Shown piece by piece: positions 1-9,959 of a stretch of DNA of 64,000 nt. A program made the position numbers and the translations under genes. The stretch is taken from the NCBI GenBank assembly GCA_917880885.1, contig OU862910.1, forward strand, positions 18,302,710 through 18,366,709, given 5' to 3'. This DNA is from Limnephilus marmoratus. Taxonomy: Eukaryota; Arthropoda; Insecta; Trichoptera; Limnephilidae. Each line of letters opens with the position of its first letter. Position 1 is the first letter of the stretch. Below the pieces are notes generated by a model that was not told where the DNA came from, ran no database searches, and saw nothing but the letters and a program-made list of their open reading frames with translations.

Positions 1-1134
1 TTTAAAAAAACACACAATTGAAAAAAAACCTTCTTCTCTCCGCCACCTAAGCTTTCTAGGAAGAAATTGCAAACCGGGTAATAAACTCACTTTAAATTAT
101 AGTTAAATGTGCAAAATGAATAATAAAATTGATTAAACTCTTCGATAAATCAATAGTGAATATTAATAATATTACAATTCTTCATAAATCTTTTGATAGT
201 CCATTCCTCTTGGAATGCTAAGGCCTGAAAACTTTAGTCGTGTTCGTCACCACAAGATATATATATATACACACAATCAAGATACCAACCACACTTCTAA
301 AAACTTCGAAACATTGAATACATTTAATTACTTTAAAAATTAAAAAAAAAATAACACAAATATCTTGTAAAACTATATTTCAAATGCTAAGAACGTCTTG
401 AAATAAGAAGTGCTTGTGGATAAATAATCTGTTATATAATAAAAAATGAAAGCTTAAATTTATCGAGCCTAAAATACGTCCATTCTGATGTTTAGAAGAT
501 AATAAAAAAAATCACTATTGGTGACGGCCAAATTGGTTTTAGAAACGCAATAAAAACTGCATAGCACGGTATTCCGAAGAATTTTGTTGGAAATGTAGCG
601 CTTCAATAGATGCATTGAAAGAATTCAGATAAGATGTAGTTTTTTTAGTTAATTTTGACAAATCGTGTGATCCGATTTAAGAGAAGCTACTCGGGTACCA
701 TTATCCGGCTATTCACATGATCGTGTCTGAACTGGTGAGATAGCTCAAAATGATAATTAGAATGCAGACAATGATTATTAATGTCCCGTTAGAGAGCAAG
801 CAGCAACCATCACGAAAGTCGATTCTTAACTTGAGTATCTATGTAGGTATTTCACGAGAATTTTGGTTGGGGAATAATTTCTCTAATAGTCGTAACGTTG
901 TTGTAAAAATAAATACTACACAAAGGTATTGATTAAATCTTGGATGCTTCAGAAGTTATCGGAATGTAGTTTTAAAATTTGTTTTTAATACAATAACACT
1001 TAACAAACCGTGAATGTAATATTCAATTGACGAAAAATGAAATTACTAAATTAAAAAACCCAAAACATCGAGTACGCTCAGTAAAGACCTGATGCCTTGG
1101 AGCTACAGTTTCTCTTCCAGGGGTCTTAGCATGG
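1..1134. other. AT-rich noncoding stretch, no gene seen
   Basis: No open frame here resembles a protein I know. The stretch is AT-rich with short A runs and a small TA dinucleotide tract near 258-270. I see no RNA gene and no repeat shared with the rest of the window. Confidence 0.6.
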
Positions 1135-1333
1135 GCGATCGATAAGGATTGATAGGATAACTATCGTTCTGTAGGACAACTGCAGATCGCTAACTCACAA
1201 AAAACTGTTGGTGTCGAGTATATTAAGAACACTCAGTCATTGGGAAATGTTACTTATTCGTTAGCGATCTGCAGTTGTACTAGGGAACAATGAAAAGTTA
1301 CCGATAGTTATCCTATCAATCATTATTGATCGC
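1135..1333. repeat. Foldback (palindromic) repeat, ~200 bp
   Basis: The arms at 1135-1194 and 1260-1333 are imperfect inverted copies. GATAGGATAACTATCG near 1151 returns inverted near 1302-1317, and CAACTGCAGATCGCTAAC near 1177 returns inverted at 1260-1277. The arms enclose a loop of about 65 bp, and the right arm carries about 14 extra bases. This is the form of a foldback MITE or a decayed palindrome. No target duplication is clear and no protein is encoded. Confidence 0.7.
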
Positions 1334-1679
1334 ATACTAGGGAGCCAGAAGGGGCTCGAGAAATCGACCATCGACTTTCAACTGAATAATTCGACAATTA
1401 CATTTTTATAAAAAGAGACGAACATTCCCGAGTTACATGATACATATTTGAATTATTTGTACTACCATCATCACACGCGTAAATGTTGCTTTTGACACGA
1501 TGAAGGACTAGCTGAAAATTATATAAAAATAAGTTCTAATTATTCTTAATGTCAGTAGGCTTTTCAAATGCCTTAATTCGATCATAGATATTTCCTAAAA
1601 ATGTAATGAAAAATTCTACACTCAATATTACTCAACGCTTCTTCTACCTTACATATTTGTGCCCATTTTTCTACCAAAT

Positions 1680-1950
1680 AGTTTGACCGGACGTCCGCTC
1701 TTCATCTTGCAGTCGCCCATCACTCTGCGTGTTGCTCTTACCACGTCCCACTTGAACATCTGTACTCTTCACATCTTCTAAACAAGTCCACAGACCACGG
1801 GAGCAGGGGCAGAGGTGGGGCCGATCTCCGGTCTCCGCTCTCAGTATGCAATATCGTATGAGAACCAAATTTAGCACATTCCATAGAATGCTGGTAGTCT
1901 GGCCCGGCTGCACTCTGGAGTTTGTTAGCTATGAGGATGAAGCGCAATGA
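1680..1950. other. GC-richer island, unassigned
   Basis: About 270 bp clearly richer in GC than its flanks. It leaves two overlapping minus-strand open frames of 69 and 80 codons. Neither shows a domain I recognise. It may be a piece of an old transposon coding region, but nothing proves it. Confidence 0.3.
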
Positions 1951-1957
1951 TCAACCT

Positions 1958-2840
1958 GCAACTTAGAAATGTTGAAACAAAGATGGACCGCATTCAGATC
2001 CCTGTGGAATGCTTCACGGAGATTAATAATTTATAATTAGTATGAACGTATGTGGCGTTTTTCTTAAAATGTCGTTAGAATACGAGATATCGGTAAGACC
2101 TGTAATTTTGAAATGTTGAAACGAAGGTAGTACAAATTCAGATATCTTTTTGTTTTTTTTTTATGTGAATATCGTACAAGAGTCCCAACTGCTCCCAACC
2201 ACCTGGAATCAGTGAGACTATGGCATCTCCATTAGGGTATGAATGGGGTGAGTTGTGAGGCTGAAGGTAGCGAGGAGGGGAAGAAGAAGGTTAGGGAAGT
2301 ACCTGGCTTTTCAGATCTGATCACCAAACACGGCTAAAGCCATTTCAAGCAACGTTTCAATTCTGATTGGCGGTCTTCCACCAGGGCGATACTTCTTCCA
2401 CTCTTTGGTATCTTTCACTCTGGAACGTGTCGCAAGTATACCTTATATTATTATAAAGGATTATATTGTGAAATAACACAATTCAATCAAATAATTTTTA
2501 TATGCGCACGCCGAGATTTGAACCCGCGACCTTCGACGCAAGGCGCTAGAGCTAGTTGAGAGCCTTACCCTCGATCACGGAGGTCGTCGAATTTGCCTAA
2601 GATTAATCATTTCTAATTTAATTAGTATGAACGTGTGTGGTGCTTTTTAAAGTATGGGAAGAATACGATATATCGATAAGACCTAGGTCTTAGAAATGTT
2701 GAAAGAAAGAAGGTCCAAATACAGAACCCTGTGAAATGCTTCACGGAGATTGATCATTTCTAATTAGCATGGACGTGTTTGGTTTGATTTTAAATATGGT
2801 TAGAAAACAAAATATCGATAAGACAGCAATCTTCAAGATT
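1958..2840. repeat. Diverged ~125-bp tandem repeat, split by a SINE
   Basis: A unit containing TAATTAGTATGAACGT, a GATATCGRTAAGACC-like block, GAAATGTTGAAA and TGCTTCACGGAGATT occurs in successive diverged copies at about 1960-2145 and again at 2597-2840. The SINE at 2150-2590 sits between them, so the array is older than the SINE insertion. No coding potential is seen in the unit. Confidence 0.7.
2150..2590 (-). mobile_element. tRNA-derived SINE, full-length copy
   Basis: Read on the minus strand, the element starts with a tRNA-like head (2503-2590). The head has a box-B-like GGTTCAAATC and a degenerate box A near GATCGAGGGT. A unique body follows, and it ends in an A-rich tail (T-rich at 2150-2161 on the plus strand). 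Four more copies lie in this window at about 17305, 35241, 44846 and 59672. Transcription would be by RNA polymerase III and mobility would depend on a partner LINE. This copy is more diverged in its head than the 17.3-kb copy. Confidence 0.8.
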
Positions 2841-2849
2841 CTATTATTC

Positions 2850-3870
2850 AAGAACAAGAACAAAAAACCTGTATTGGTTCCAAACAGCAGAAATAAGGCA
2901 TGGGAATGAGAGATCTAATGCAATTGCCATTCAGCGTGGAGTATGACAAGGCTGTATCCTGTCGCCAGTATTGTTTAATCTCTATGCCAACTGTCTTTAA
3001 AGGAGCCCTAAGTAATACTGAGAAGGGTCTGAAGATTAACGGAGTTGTCATTAATAACACAAGATACGCAGATGATACTGTATTACTAGCTGACTGTATC
3101 TATGACCTCCAAGACCTATTAAATCTTGTTAATAATGCTGGTGAGCAACTGGGCCTGACAATCAACGTCAATAAAACTAAATGGATGACATTTGGACGAC
3201 TAGATCACTCTGAATCAGTGATACAGTTAAATGGTTGCAATGTCGAAAAGGTGGAAAGATTTAGATACCTCGGCAGTATTCTCACGGAGACTCTTGACCC
3301 ATATGTAGAGGTTAAATGCAGAATTGAAGCAGCAAGAACTGCGTCCATTAAAATGAAATCCCTCTTCTGTAATGACAATATCAGCTTAAAACTAAGGCAG
3401 AGAATGCTAAAATGTTATGTGTGGTCGGTCTTGCTCTATGGATGTGAAACATGGACATTGGAAGTAAATACCATGAACAGGTTAGAGGCCTTTGAAATGT
3501 GGCTTCACCGGAGAATGCTCAAGGTCCCATGGACCGACATGATCACCAACATAGAAATTCTCAGGCGGGCTAGAGCAGATAGAGAACGGCTTACATTAAT
3601 AAAGATCAGGAAAATTTCATATCTGGGTTATGTACTTCGAGGGGAGAAGTATCACTTGCTCCATTTAATATTGAAAGGCAAGATAGAGGGTCGCCGAGGG
3701 CCTGGTAGGAGACAAATGTCTTGGCTGCGTAATATACGAGAGTGGACCGGCATTAGAAGTGTGGAGGAGCTATTCCGGGCAGCGCAAGACAGAGAGACAT
3801 TTTCAATAGTGATCGCCAACGTCGGGGGGACCTGATACGGCACACAAAGAAGAAGAAGAACAAGAACAAC
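2850..3870 (+). mobile_element. 5'-truncated RTE-type non-LTR retrotransposon
   Basis: This interval holds the 3' part of a LINE: the C-terminal half of a reverse transcriptase, then a stop codon and a short GAA-rich tail (GAAGAAGAAGAACAAG at about 3849-3868), a common 3' end for this group. The upstream endonuclease and the first RT motifs are absent, which fits 5' truncation during target-primed reverse transcription. It cannot move on its own. Confidence 0.75.
2900..3835 (+). pseudogene. Reverse transcriptase, C-terminal half (RTE-like)
   Basis: The open frame gives 311 aa. The catalytic YADD box is in RYADDTVLLAD at about residue 55. Thumb and connection segments follow, with ERFRYLGSILT and LLYGCETWTL, then the C-terminal GRRGPGRRQMSWL segment near residue 265, typical of insect RTE-like LINEs. 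The preceding motif (GV-QGCILSPVLFNLYA) is readable only in another frame at about 2937-2985. There the conserved Arg codon has become TGA and a frameshift follows, so the first residues of the open frame are not the true protein. Endonuclease and RT fingers are missing. It is a dead fragment, and the ATG is not a real start. Confidence 0.85.
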
Positions 3871-3889
3871 AAATTTCGTAATGTTTATT

Positions 3890-4600
3890 TATGCTTAGAA
3901 ATACACATTTTTACAGATAATTGCATAGTTTTATTTTGAACCCCGTCTGCTTCGATCATTAGACCACCAATTCATAAACTACTTTCTGCGTGTTCTAACA
4001 GTTAGTAATTAGTCAGTAATCGTGGTGGCCAGACAGGTTTTACCGTGCTCGGACATAATTATAATTAAATTGAACAAAAACTACACACATTTCATCTCCT
4101 GAACCAAAGCAACACATCCTCCTTCAATATTGAATAATTTGTCCAAAGTGGCTGCATGCAACCGATGGTTATTATTGTCCGACCGAGCCGCGAGTCTGTT
4201 AGCACCCATTGTGCCGTTAAGATGGTGCTGCGAGTGGTACCCATCTTAACTGCTGGTAGTGCTGATGGTGCTGGTGCCAGCGAAAGAATAATAAATAACA
4301 ATCTCACCCAAATAATGTATTATTTTACAAACAAAACACCAACACGGTTGTGCGGAATCTGGGGCGCGTTTGATGCGCGTTTACTCTGATTTTATAAATT
4401 AATAAACATGTATTATAATGAGCCTACATATTATTTTTATAGGTGTGTGTAGTTACTTGCATTGTAAGGGCGACATCGAATAATGTGCTCTACAATGAAC
4501 TAAGATAATGTATATATATACGAGTACAAAGAAATATCTAAAAATATATGAGGGATCCTGAAAAAATCATTGAAAATATTATGATCCAAAAATGGCCACA
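3890..4600. other. Noncoding stretch with a small perfect hairpin
   Basis: No gene is seen. A perfect 10-bp inverted repeat (GTTAAGATGG at 4216-4225, CCATCTTAAC at 4241-4250) encloses a 15-base loop in a locally GC-richer patch. The rest is AT-rich. Confidence 0.5.
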
Positions 4601-4736
4601 TTTATATGCTGAGATCGTTTAAACTACGCAACTGATTTTCATGCGGTTTTCACCAATAGATAGATTGATTCATGAGGAGGGTTTTGGTGTATAATTTGTC
4701 AAAGTTTTGTGTAAATTGATTGACATATATGATATA
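4601..4736 (+). mobile_element. Helitron-like fragment (5' block)
   Basis: It contains the block TTTAAACTACGC, ATTTTCATGCGG, TTTTCACCAATAGATAG, which recurs inverted inside the Helitron-like element at 25759-26258 and in part at 35790-35850. The CTAG 3' terminus of this family is absent. The next Helitron-like element begins directly at 4737, so it probably inserted here. Confidence 0.55.
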
Positions 4737-5112
4737 CTAGCTGGTTCCTGGCATGCGTTGTTATGCCATTTAATAAAGAAATAGTTTCTCCCTGCGTGTC
4801 CTTTCCCATTCGTCCCGGTCCCCTTCCTCCTCCACTTCCTCTCCCGCGTGTTCCCACTCCGCCTCCTCCACCTTCCCTCTTCCCACTCCACACCCCCCTT
4901 TCCCGGTGGATACAGTTTTCAAACAGCTCGCGTGCCACCTATTACAATTTTTTTTATATAAATTTTATAATGCCAGAGCTCACCAGTACTTTTATACAAA
5001 CCTTGTCCTGATAATAACGAACACAACAAAAAAAGAATTATCCAATTTGGTGCAGTCGTTCGGAAGTTATGCGCGTACATACAATTCGGCGATTCATTTT
5101 TATTTATATAGA
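4737..5112 (-). mobile_element. Non-autonomous Helitron-like element, pyrimidine-rich core
   Basis: Read on the minus strand, it begins TCTATATAAATAAAAATGAA and ends with a GCATGC-centred hairpin segment, then CAGCTAG followed by T. TC at the 5' end and CTRR at the 3' end before T are Helitron hallmarks. A plus-strand C/T-rich core lies at about 4800-4905. A block around CCGAAATGTATGTACGCGCAT (minus strand) is shared with copies at 11268, 36338 and 61394. No Rep/helicase ORF is present. A (GATA)n run abuts the 5' end. Confidence 0.7.
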
Positions 5113-5141
5113 TAGATAGATAGATAGAAGATAGATAGATA
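5106..5141. repeat. (GATA)n microsatellite
   Basis: A run of GATA units with one interruption, directly against the 5' end of the Helitron-like element. The copy at 11268-11755 has the same arrangement, so the run may be seeded by that terminus. Confidence 0.9.
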
Positions 5142-5317
5142 AAGGGAGCGGGCTGGCAAGCGGGCTGGCGAGCGGGCAGCGGGCAGAGGGCGGGCAGTTT
5201 GAATTTGATATGTATGCAAATTAACGGATGGCGTTTTTATAAAGGTTGGGTAATGGCGTTTTCAATAGATGGCGTTGTGTTTCGTTAGCCACAGAAAAGT
5301 GTGGCCGGGTCTGCTAG
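5142..5317 (+). mobile_element. Helitron-like element, short copy (hairpin + CTAG end)
   Basis: The 3' end is nearly textbook: GCCACA-loop-TGTGGC hairpin (about 5288-5305), then CGGGTCTGCTAG ending at 5317, followed by T. The internal GGCGTTGTGTTTCGTTAG segment is shared with 25759-26258 and 35401-35874, both on the opposite strand. The 5' portion contains imperfect GCGGGCTGGC tandem units. No coding capacity is present. Confidence 0.7.
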
Positions 5318-5362
5318 TTGACGATAAAAATACGTCATCAATCATCATCATCACTCTTGGGT

Positions 5363-5632
5363 CTACAACCCCTGGTGGGTCTTGGCCTCCTCAAGAGTCT
5401 TCCTCCACTCATCTCGATTTTGAGCCATCTCTCTCAAGTTTAGAAGCTCCAAGGTAAATATATCTTTGAAGACGTTGTCGCTCCATCTTAATATTGGTCT
5501 TCCCAGGCTCCTTCGCCCTATCGGTCTTGAGTTCAGCAGGGACTTTGGTGCTTGATGCTCGGTCATTCTCTCTACATGACCCAGCCACAGAAGTCTTCCC
5601 AGTTTAATAAATTTAGTGACGTTTAACCTCAA
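5363..5632 (-). pseudogene. Reverse transcriptase C-terminal tail (RTE-like LINE)
   Basis: Minus-strand frame of 89 codons. It contains RLLWLGHVERM at about residue 13 and GRRSLGRPILRWSDNV at about residue 39, then LREMAQNRDEWRKTLEEAKT and a stop. This is the usual C-terminal tail of insect RTE-like LINE polyproteins. A GATGATGATGAT-rich 3' tail follows the stop (plus-strand ATCATCATCATC at about 5342-5353). Endonuclease and all catalytic RT motifs are missing, so it is a severely 5'-truncated copy. The Met in the frame is not a true start. Confidence 0.8.
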
Positions 5633-5639
5633 AATTTTC

Positions 5640-6530
5640 CTTTCAAAAACGTCAAAAATACATCAACATGTCCATTCACATTGTAGTTTTCGTAGGTATA
5701 TTTTCATATCGGTAAACTTTTAATAATTCTATTGGTAAAAGAAAACTAAATCTTTGTATACTTCGCTTATTTAATTAAAGTTATCACCATGTTACGAAAC
5801 CAATGGTTTCTTGGTCAGGATAAAATGAAAATTAACAAAAATAATAATAGACAAATTTTATTGATGTTTTGAAATAAACACTTTATAATTATACGATTTT
5901 TGGGCCGAGATTAACAATTTTATTGCTAAAAACAACACTGTCATTTTAAATTCAGATAGTAAATTATTAGCAATCAGTTTTACAAATAGTTGTGCTTTCT
6001 CCAATGACTAAGAAATATTCAATGATCTTCTCAGTGGCTATGATAAAATCGTATTTTTTTAATTGATACAATTTAGTTGTTCATTGAATAGATACTAGAA
6101 CCTCGTTTCCAAAGAGTAATGTTTCCAATATTCTCTGACTCAATAAACCAAAACCAAAATTTCCACTGAAATCATAAGATTCGTAAGAAGGTACTTACTT
6201 AATTTAAACTATATATTTTTACGACATTTTCCCAAAATTTCAAGTAAGGAATTATACAATTTGTCCAAAGAAACGTCATTATCTCAATGACAATTCTTTT
6301 ATCAAACTTTCTTCGGGCAGGTAGTACCATAAACACAATTTCAGATTTTTAAAAATTATCTTCACTGAACGGCCACCATCGTGAACAGGAAACGGATCAT
6401 ACAACTACAGACAGAAGAAATGCAAACAGTCGAGTTAAAACTGGACTTCGCTAAGCTCAGTTGGTAAACTTTTCGAAATTACAGCGAACATAGTAAAATT
6501 TCTAAGAAGAACACGGAAATACTTTTGGTG
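5640..6530. other. AT-rich noncoding stretch
   Basis: No gene is seen. A segment near 6411-6465 (GCAAACAGTCGAGTTAAAAC, then CTGGACTTCGCTAAGCTCAG) resembles, inverted, the stretch around 47560-47620 and in part 22655-22700, so a low-copy repeat is present here. Confidence 0.5.
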
Positions 6531-6531
6531 A

Positions 6532-6655
6532 ACGGACAACTCAAAAATGTGTATCAACATTTTAAAAGTGATGTAAAAACAATGCTAGATAAGTTACGTT
6601 AGGTTAGGTTAGACTTTTCAAAGGTGTGTCAATGACATTTTTTGAGTTGCCGTGG
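6532..6655. repeat. Foldback element with TTAGG repeats in the loop
   Basis: The left arm CGGACAACTCAAAAATGTGT and the right arm (…ACATTTTTTGAGTTGCCGTG) are inverted copies. Between them sits GTTAGGTTAGGTTAG (about 6598-6612), three units of the insect telomere motif. The same design occurs at 43683-43877, with a half copy at 15400-15492. No protein is encoded. Confidence 0.75.
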
Positions 6656-6660
6656 AACCG

Positions 6661-7385
6661 TTAAGAGGACATTACCAGAGAAAAGCGGAAATACGTCATT
6701 TTCAAAAAAGATTTTAGACGTATTGACTCTTTTCCACAAAAAATTATAAATGGATTTCGAAAGATTGTTCTTTTATCTAGCATTCGCATGTAATAAATTT
6801 TGAGAATTTTTTTTTAATTTTTAGTATAATAAGGTTATTCCATAGGTCGTTGGGAGATTTATTAAATTTTCAAAAAAGATTTTGTATTATACCACACCCA
6901 TTTCAAATAATAAAATCATACAGTAAAATAAATCAATACATTATCTAGCAAACGCATGTTTTAGAATTTTAATTTTAGTTTCAATAAAATCATTAAAAAA
7001 TATGTACGTACATGTGTTTCTTGACGAAAATTGGTCCATTTGTGTATTTATTTGCGCACTTACAAACTAATATATTTCAGATTTTTTTAACATTCTTATT
7101 AAATTTAGACATTATTGAAATATGACCAATACTTATAATCAAAAAATAACTACAAAAAGTACATTATTTTAATAGTTTTATCATCACGCCTTTCAGCATT
7201 TTTGGATGAAGGTATAAATTATTAAAGCTAATTTGAATTGAAATAAATTCGATATTGAGTTAAAATTTAAAAAAGCCGGTACGAAGAATAATTAATCTTT
7301 CTCATTGTAACCGCCCTGCACGATCGTAAGAACAACTTTCGCCGAAATGTGGATTTTCGTCCGCTGGCTGGTTAAACCCTCTTAA
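6661..7385. mobile_element. TTAA-flanked MITE, copy 1 (725 bp)
   Basis: The copy is bounded by TTAA at 6661-6664 and 7382-7385. Terminal inverted repeats are imperfect: GAGGACATTACC at the left, and GAGGGTTTAACC on the opposite strand at the right. A near-identical 721-bp copy lies at 56682-57402, also between TTAA sites, so the boundaries are well defined. TTAA target duplications are a piggyBac-superfamily trait. There is no transposase frame, so it is non-autonomous. Confidence 0.8.
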
Positions 7386-7858
7386 CAATTTCTAAATGGA
7401 ATGTTTTTAACACTTAAAAGCAAATAAAAGATGTACGCAATGACTAAAATTAATGATACACAAGTTTGAATAATAATAAATTCTGTTAATGAATATATTC
7501 ACGATAAAAACCAACAAAAACCTGTTATTAACCTACTATCTGCAAACCACTCATCGAGTGCTCAATTCCTGCATTTTTAGAATTGGGAAAGGAAGTTAAT
7601 AATATACCTTTATTATTATATTATTATAGTGAATCACGAAACACGCCATATTAGTATTATTATTAGATTACGTTAAGATTTTTTGATTGAAGGCTTCCAT
7701 TATCTCAGAATTTAGTGTAACTAAACACAGTATGATAAAGCGAATACGTATTTATTTTGACAGATAATTCAATAGGTGAGACCTGCCTATCAATAATTTA
7801 ATCTGAAATCCGATTTGGCCGCGATTAAATATAGATTTTTAAATATATCGTAATAAAA
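7386..7858. other. AT-rich noncoding stretch
   Basis: I see no gene, RNA or recognisable repeat here. Confidence 0.5.
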
Positions 7859-8365
7859 TATGCCGACACGAGGACGTGTAAATACATTTTACTAGTAGCT
7901 GGAGTCTCCGACGTTGCCAGGGCTTTGTGTAGTTTTTCTTGTTGACAGTTATTTTCCTCTTATTTTGAAAACCAATTATGCAAAATTTCATGAAGTCATG
8001 TTTGCAGTTATTTTCCACTTATTTTCAAAAAACAATTATGCAAAATTTCATGAAAAGTTTTTCGAAATTTCGTGTAAACGATATGCCGACGCGACGCGAC
8101 GTGTAAATACATTACTACTAGCTGGAGTCTCCGGCGTTGCCAAGGCTTTGTGTAGTTTTTCTAAGTCTTGTTGGCAGTTATTTTCCTCTTATTTTGAAAA
8201 CCAATTATGCAAAATTTCATGAAAAGTTTTTCGAAATTTCGTGTAAACAGTCAACTTCCTCCTGTTTTGAATGGCAGGTGTAAAATTTTTTTCTTCAATC
8301 TCAGAAAAAATATTATCTACGCCACTCGCCGCAGATTTGCATTTATAATATTATATATATTTAAC
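7859..8365 (-). mobile_element. Helitron-like element with a tandemly duplicated end
   Basis: A segment of about 175-210 bp occurs twice in direct order (7859-8071 and 8072-8247). Each begins near ATGCCGAC and holds ACTAG…CTGGAGTCTCC and then GCTTTGTGTAGTTTTTCT. Read on the minus strand, the ACTAG site is a CTAG|T terminus. The far side ends with a TAATATTATAAATGC-like 5' block (about 8340-8355 inverted). No coding capacity is present. Duplicated Helitron termini are seen in other genomes. Confidence 0.55.
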
Positions 8366-8375
8366 AATATAATTT

Positions 8376-8804
8376 ATGAGGGTATAGGTACCGCTTCCCC
8401 GGGAACCATTTATTGGATAAACGACACCCCTCCCAAAACAAATGGTTCTCTACGTTTGGTGACATAGCAGGGTTGCATGGGAACATGGGGTGAGGATTGT
8501 CTAGGTCTTGGCAGCGGATGCGTTTGCCCACCTACTGCGTGGGGATACTGGTTGGTACTTTTGACCTGTCCAGCCTGACTCTCTCGACCCATCTCCTAGC
8601 GCAGCAGAGAGAGGGATGGATTCATACGCCCGTCACTCCTGGACACATTGATCCTCAGATTTCCACCCACCACCTCAAACCCTTTTCCTTCTCAGAACTT
8701 CCTCTCCTTCCTTTCCCTTAAAATATCCACTACTTAGCACTCCCAAAGTTGACGTCCACTCTGAGGGATGTTTTTTCCTCATAGCCTACTGTTTTGGAGC
8801 TAAC
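8376..8804 (+). repeat. A-repeat copy 1 (~430 bp)
   Basis: First of eight copies of an unclassified family in this window. Shared blocks in order are: GGTAYCGCCGCTCCGGGAAC, TTTATTGGATAACCAACACC, TTCGCTACGTTTGGTGACTT, GGGGTGAGGTTTGTCCAGG, CACTCCTGGACACATTGACC, CCCAGAACTTCCTCTCCTTC, and a terminal hairpin with CCTCAGGG before TCCTGTGTGGAGCTAA. This copy is complete but diverged. No box-A/box-B promoter pair and no TIR is evident. Open frames through it are incidental. Confidence 0.8.
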
Positions 8805-9690
8805 GCAAAAAAATTATAATTAACTGTGATGATTTTTATTATCTTGGTACGTATATCAGAGTTTCGACACTTAAAAATCGTTAATCTTATTATTTTTAAT
8901 AGATAATTGAAAATACAGATCAAATACCACGGCTGCTAATTTTTGTTTCAGAGTTTAGCGGATATTTCAAAGTTTTATACCTCGAAGCAAGCTGAACATA
9001 GACCGTGAAAAATGATTCAGAAATATAAATACATATCATACGATGCAGATGCACTGTGTGTGAGTTTTTCCTGCTCCAGACATCAGACAAACGAATCGTT
9101 TAAGAAGTAAGATAACACTACCACACCAGATTATAATAATTGTAGTGGGAATTTGGGTTTAACTAGTTCTGGCCTCGGTCTTCAAAAACATCTATTCAAG
9201 AAATATATATAGAAATATATATATATATATATAACATACGTAATTCGTAACACGGGCAGCTCAGGTACCAGCACAATACCTGTGCTGCCGGTACGTGTAA
9301 TTAACCTACGTGAACAAATAGCAATGATACCTCTATTTAGACAAATAATGAAGAACCGTTGTAGGGAAACGTGATTTCGGCCAGTCAAACAAACCTCGAG
9401 TACCAAACGGTGAAATACGAAGAGGAGAATGTTGATGTAAACCAACTACTGGAAAAAATCAACAAAATCACCGTAAACGACATCACTAAATCGCTATTTG
9501 CCAAACCTCAAACTACGAACATACGTGTACACAAAATATGAATCGCTTATTCTAAAATCTTTGGGAATCATTATATATTAACATTCGGTTTGTTTGTACG
9601 TGAATCATTAAAGGTGGTTTTTAATACATTATTTAGATTAATGTAACTTAGAGGGCCGGACTAGCAATTTATATCACTAGATATTAATTA
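8805..9690. other. Noncoding stretch with an (AT)n tract
   Basis: No gene is seen. A TA dinucleotide tract lies at about 9204-9233. A short inverted motif around 9255-9293 (GGGCAGCTCAGGTACC / CCTGTGCTGCC) is visible. The open frame across the tract is low-complexity and not credible as a gene. Confidence 0.5.
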
Positions 9691-9699
9691 TTTACCTTA

Positions 9700-9825
9700 T
9701 GGGGTCGTCCATTAATCATGTGATTTTTTAGCAACTTTTTAACCCCCCCCCGTGGTGATAACTTCAAATGTATAAGGGAAATATGTAAGAAATCGGTAGA
9801 AATGCGGGTAGCGGCGCCTTAATTA
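9700..9825. repeat. Fragments of two dispersed repeats
   Basis: GGGGTCGTCCATTAATCATG and a C9 run at about 9743-9751 look like the end of a MITE type related in style to the one at 15983-16406. AAGGGAAATATGTAAGAAAT followed by CGGTAGAAATGCGGG (about 9774-9808) recurs at about 10708-10745 and, inverted, near 63309-63345. Confidence 0.5.
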
Positions 9826-9959
9826 TTCGGGCTGCCATAGTCCTACTGGTTCCGGGCAGTTGGGAAACGTGTGTGCCTTTGTGATCACATAATTAAAGAC
9901 TCATAGCAACTAAGAAAAAAACTACCTACAGACTGCAGAAATGCGAAATATCGTAAAAA

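Noticed and set aside
6598..6612. True telomere or subtelomere
   Set aside because: Only three TTAGG units, and they sit in the loop of a foldback repeat found at three internal places.
8376..8804. 5S-rRNA-derived SINE
   Set aside because: Only a short, gapped likeness around TGGTGACTTAGCAG. The internal control region of 5S genes could not be matched.
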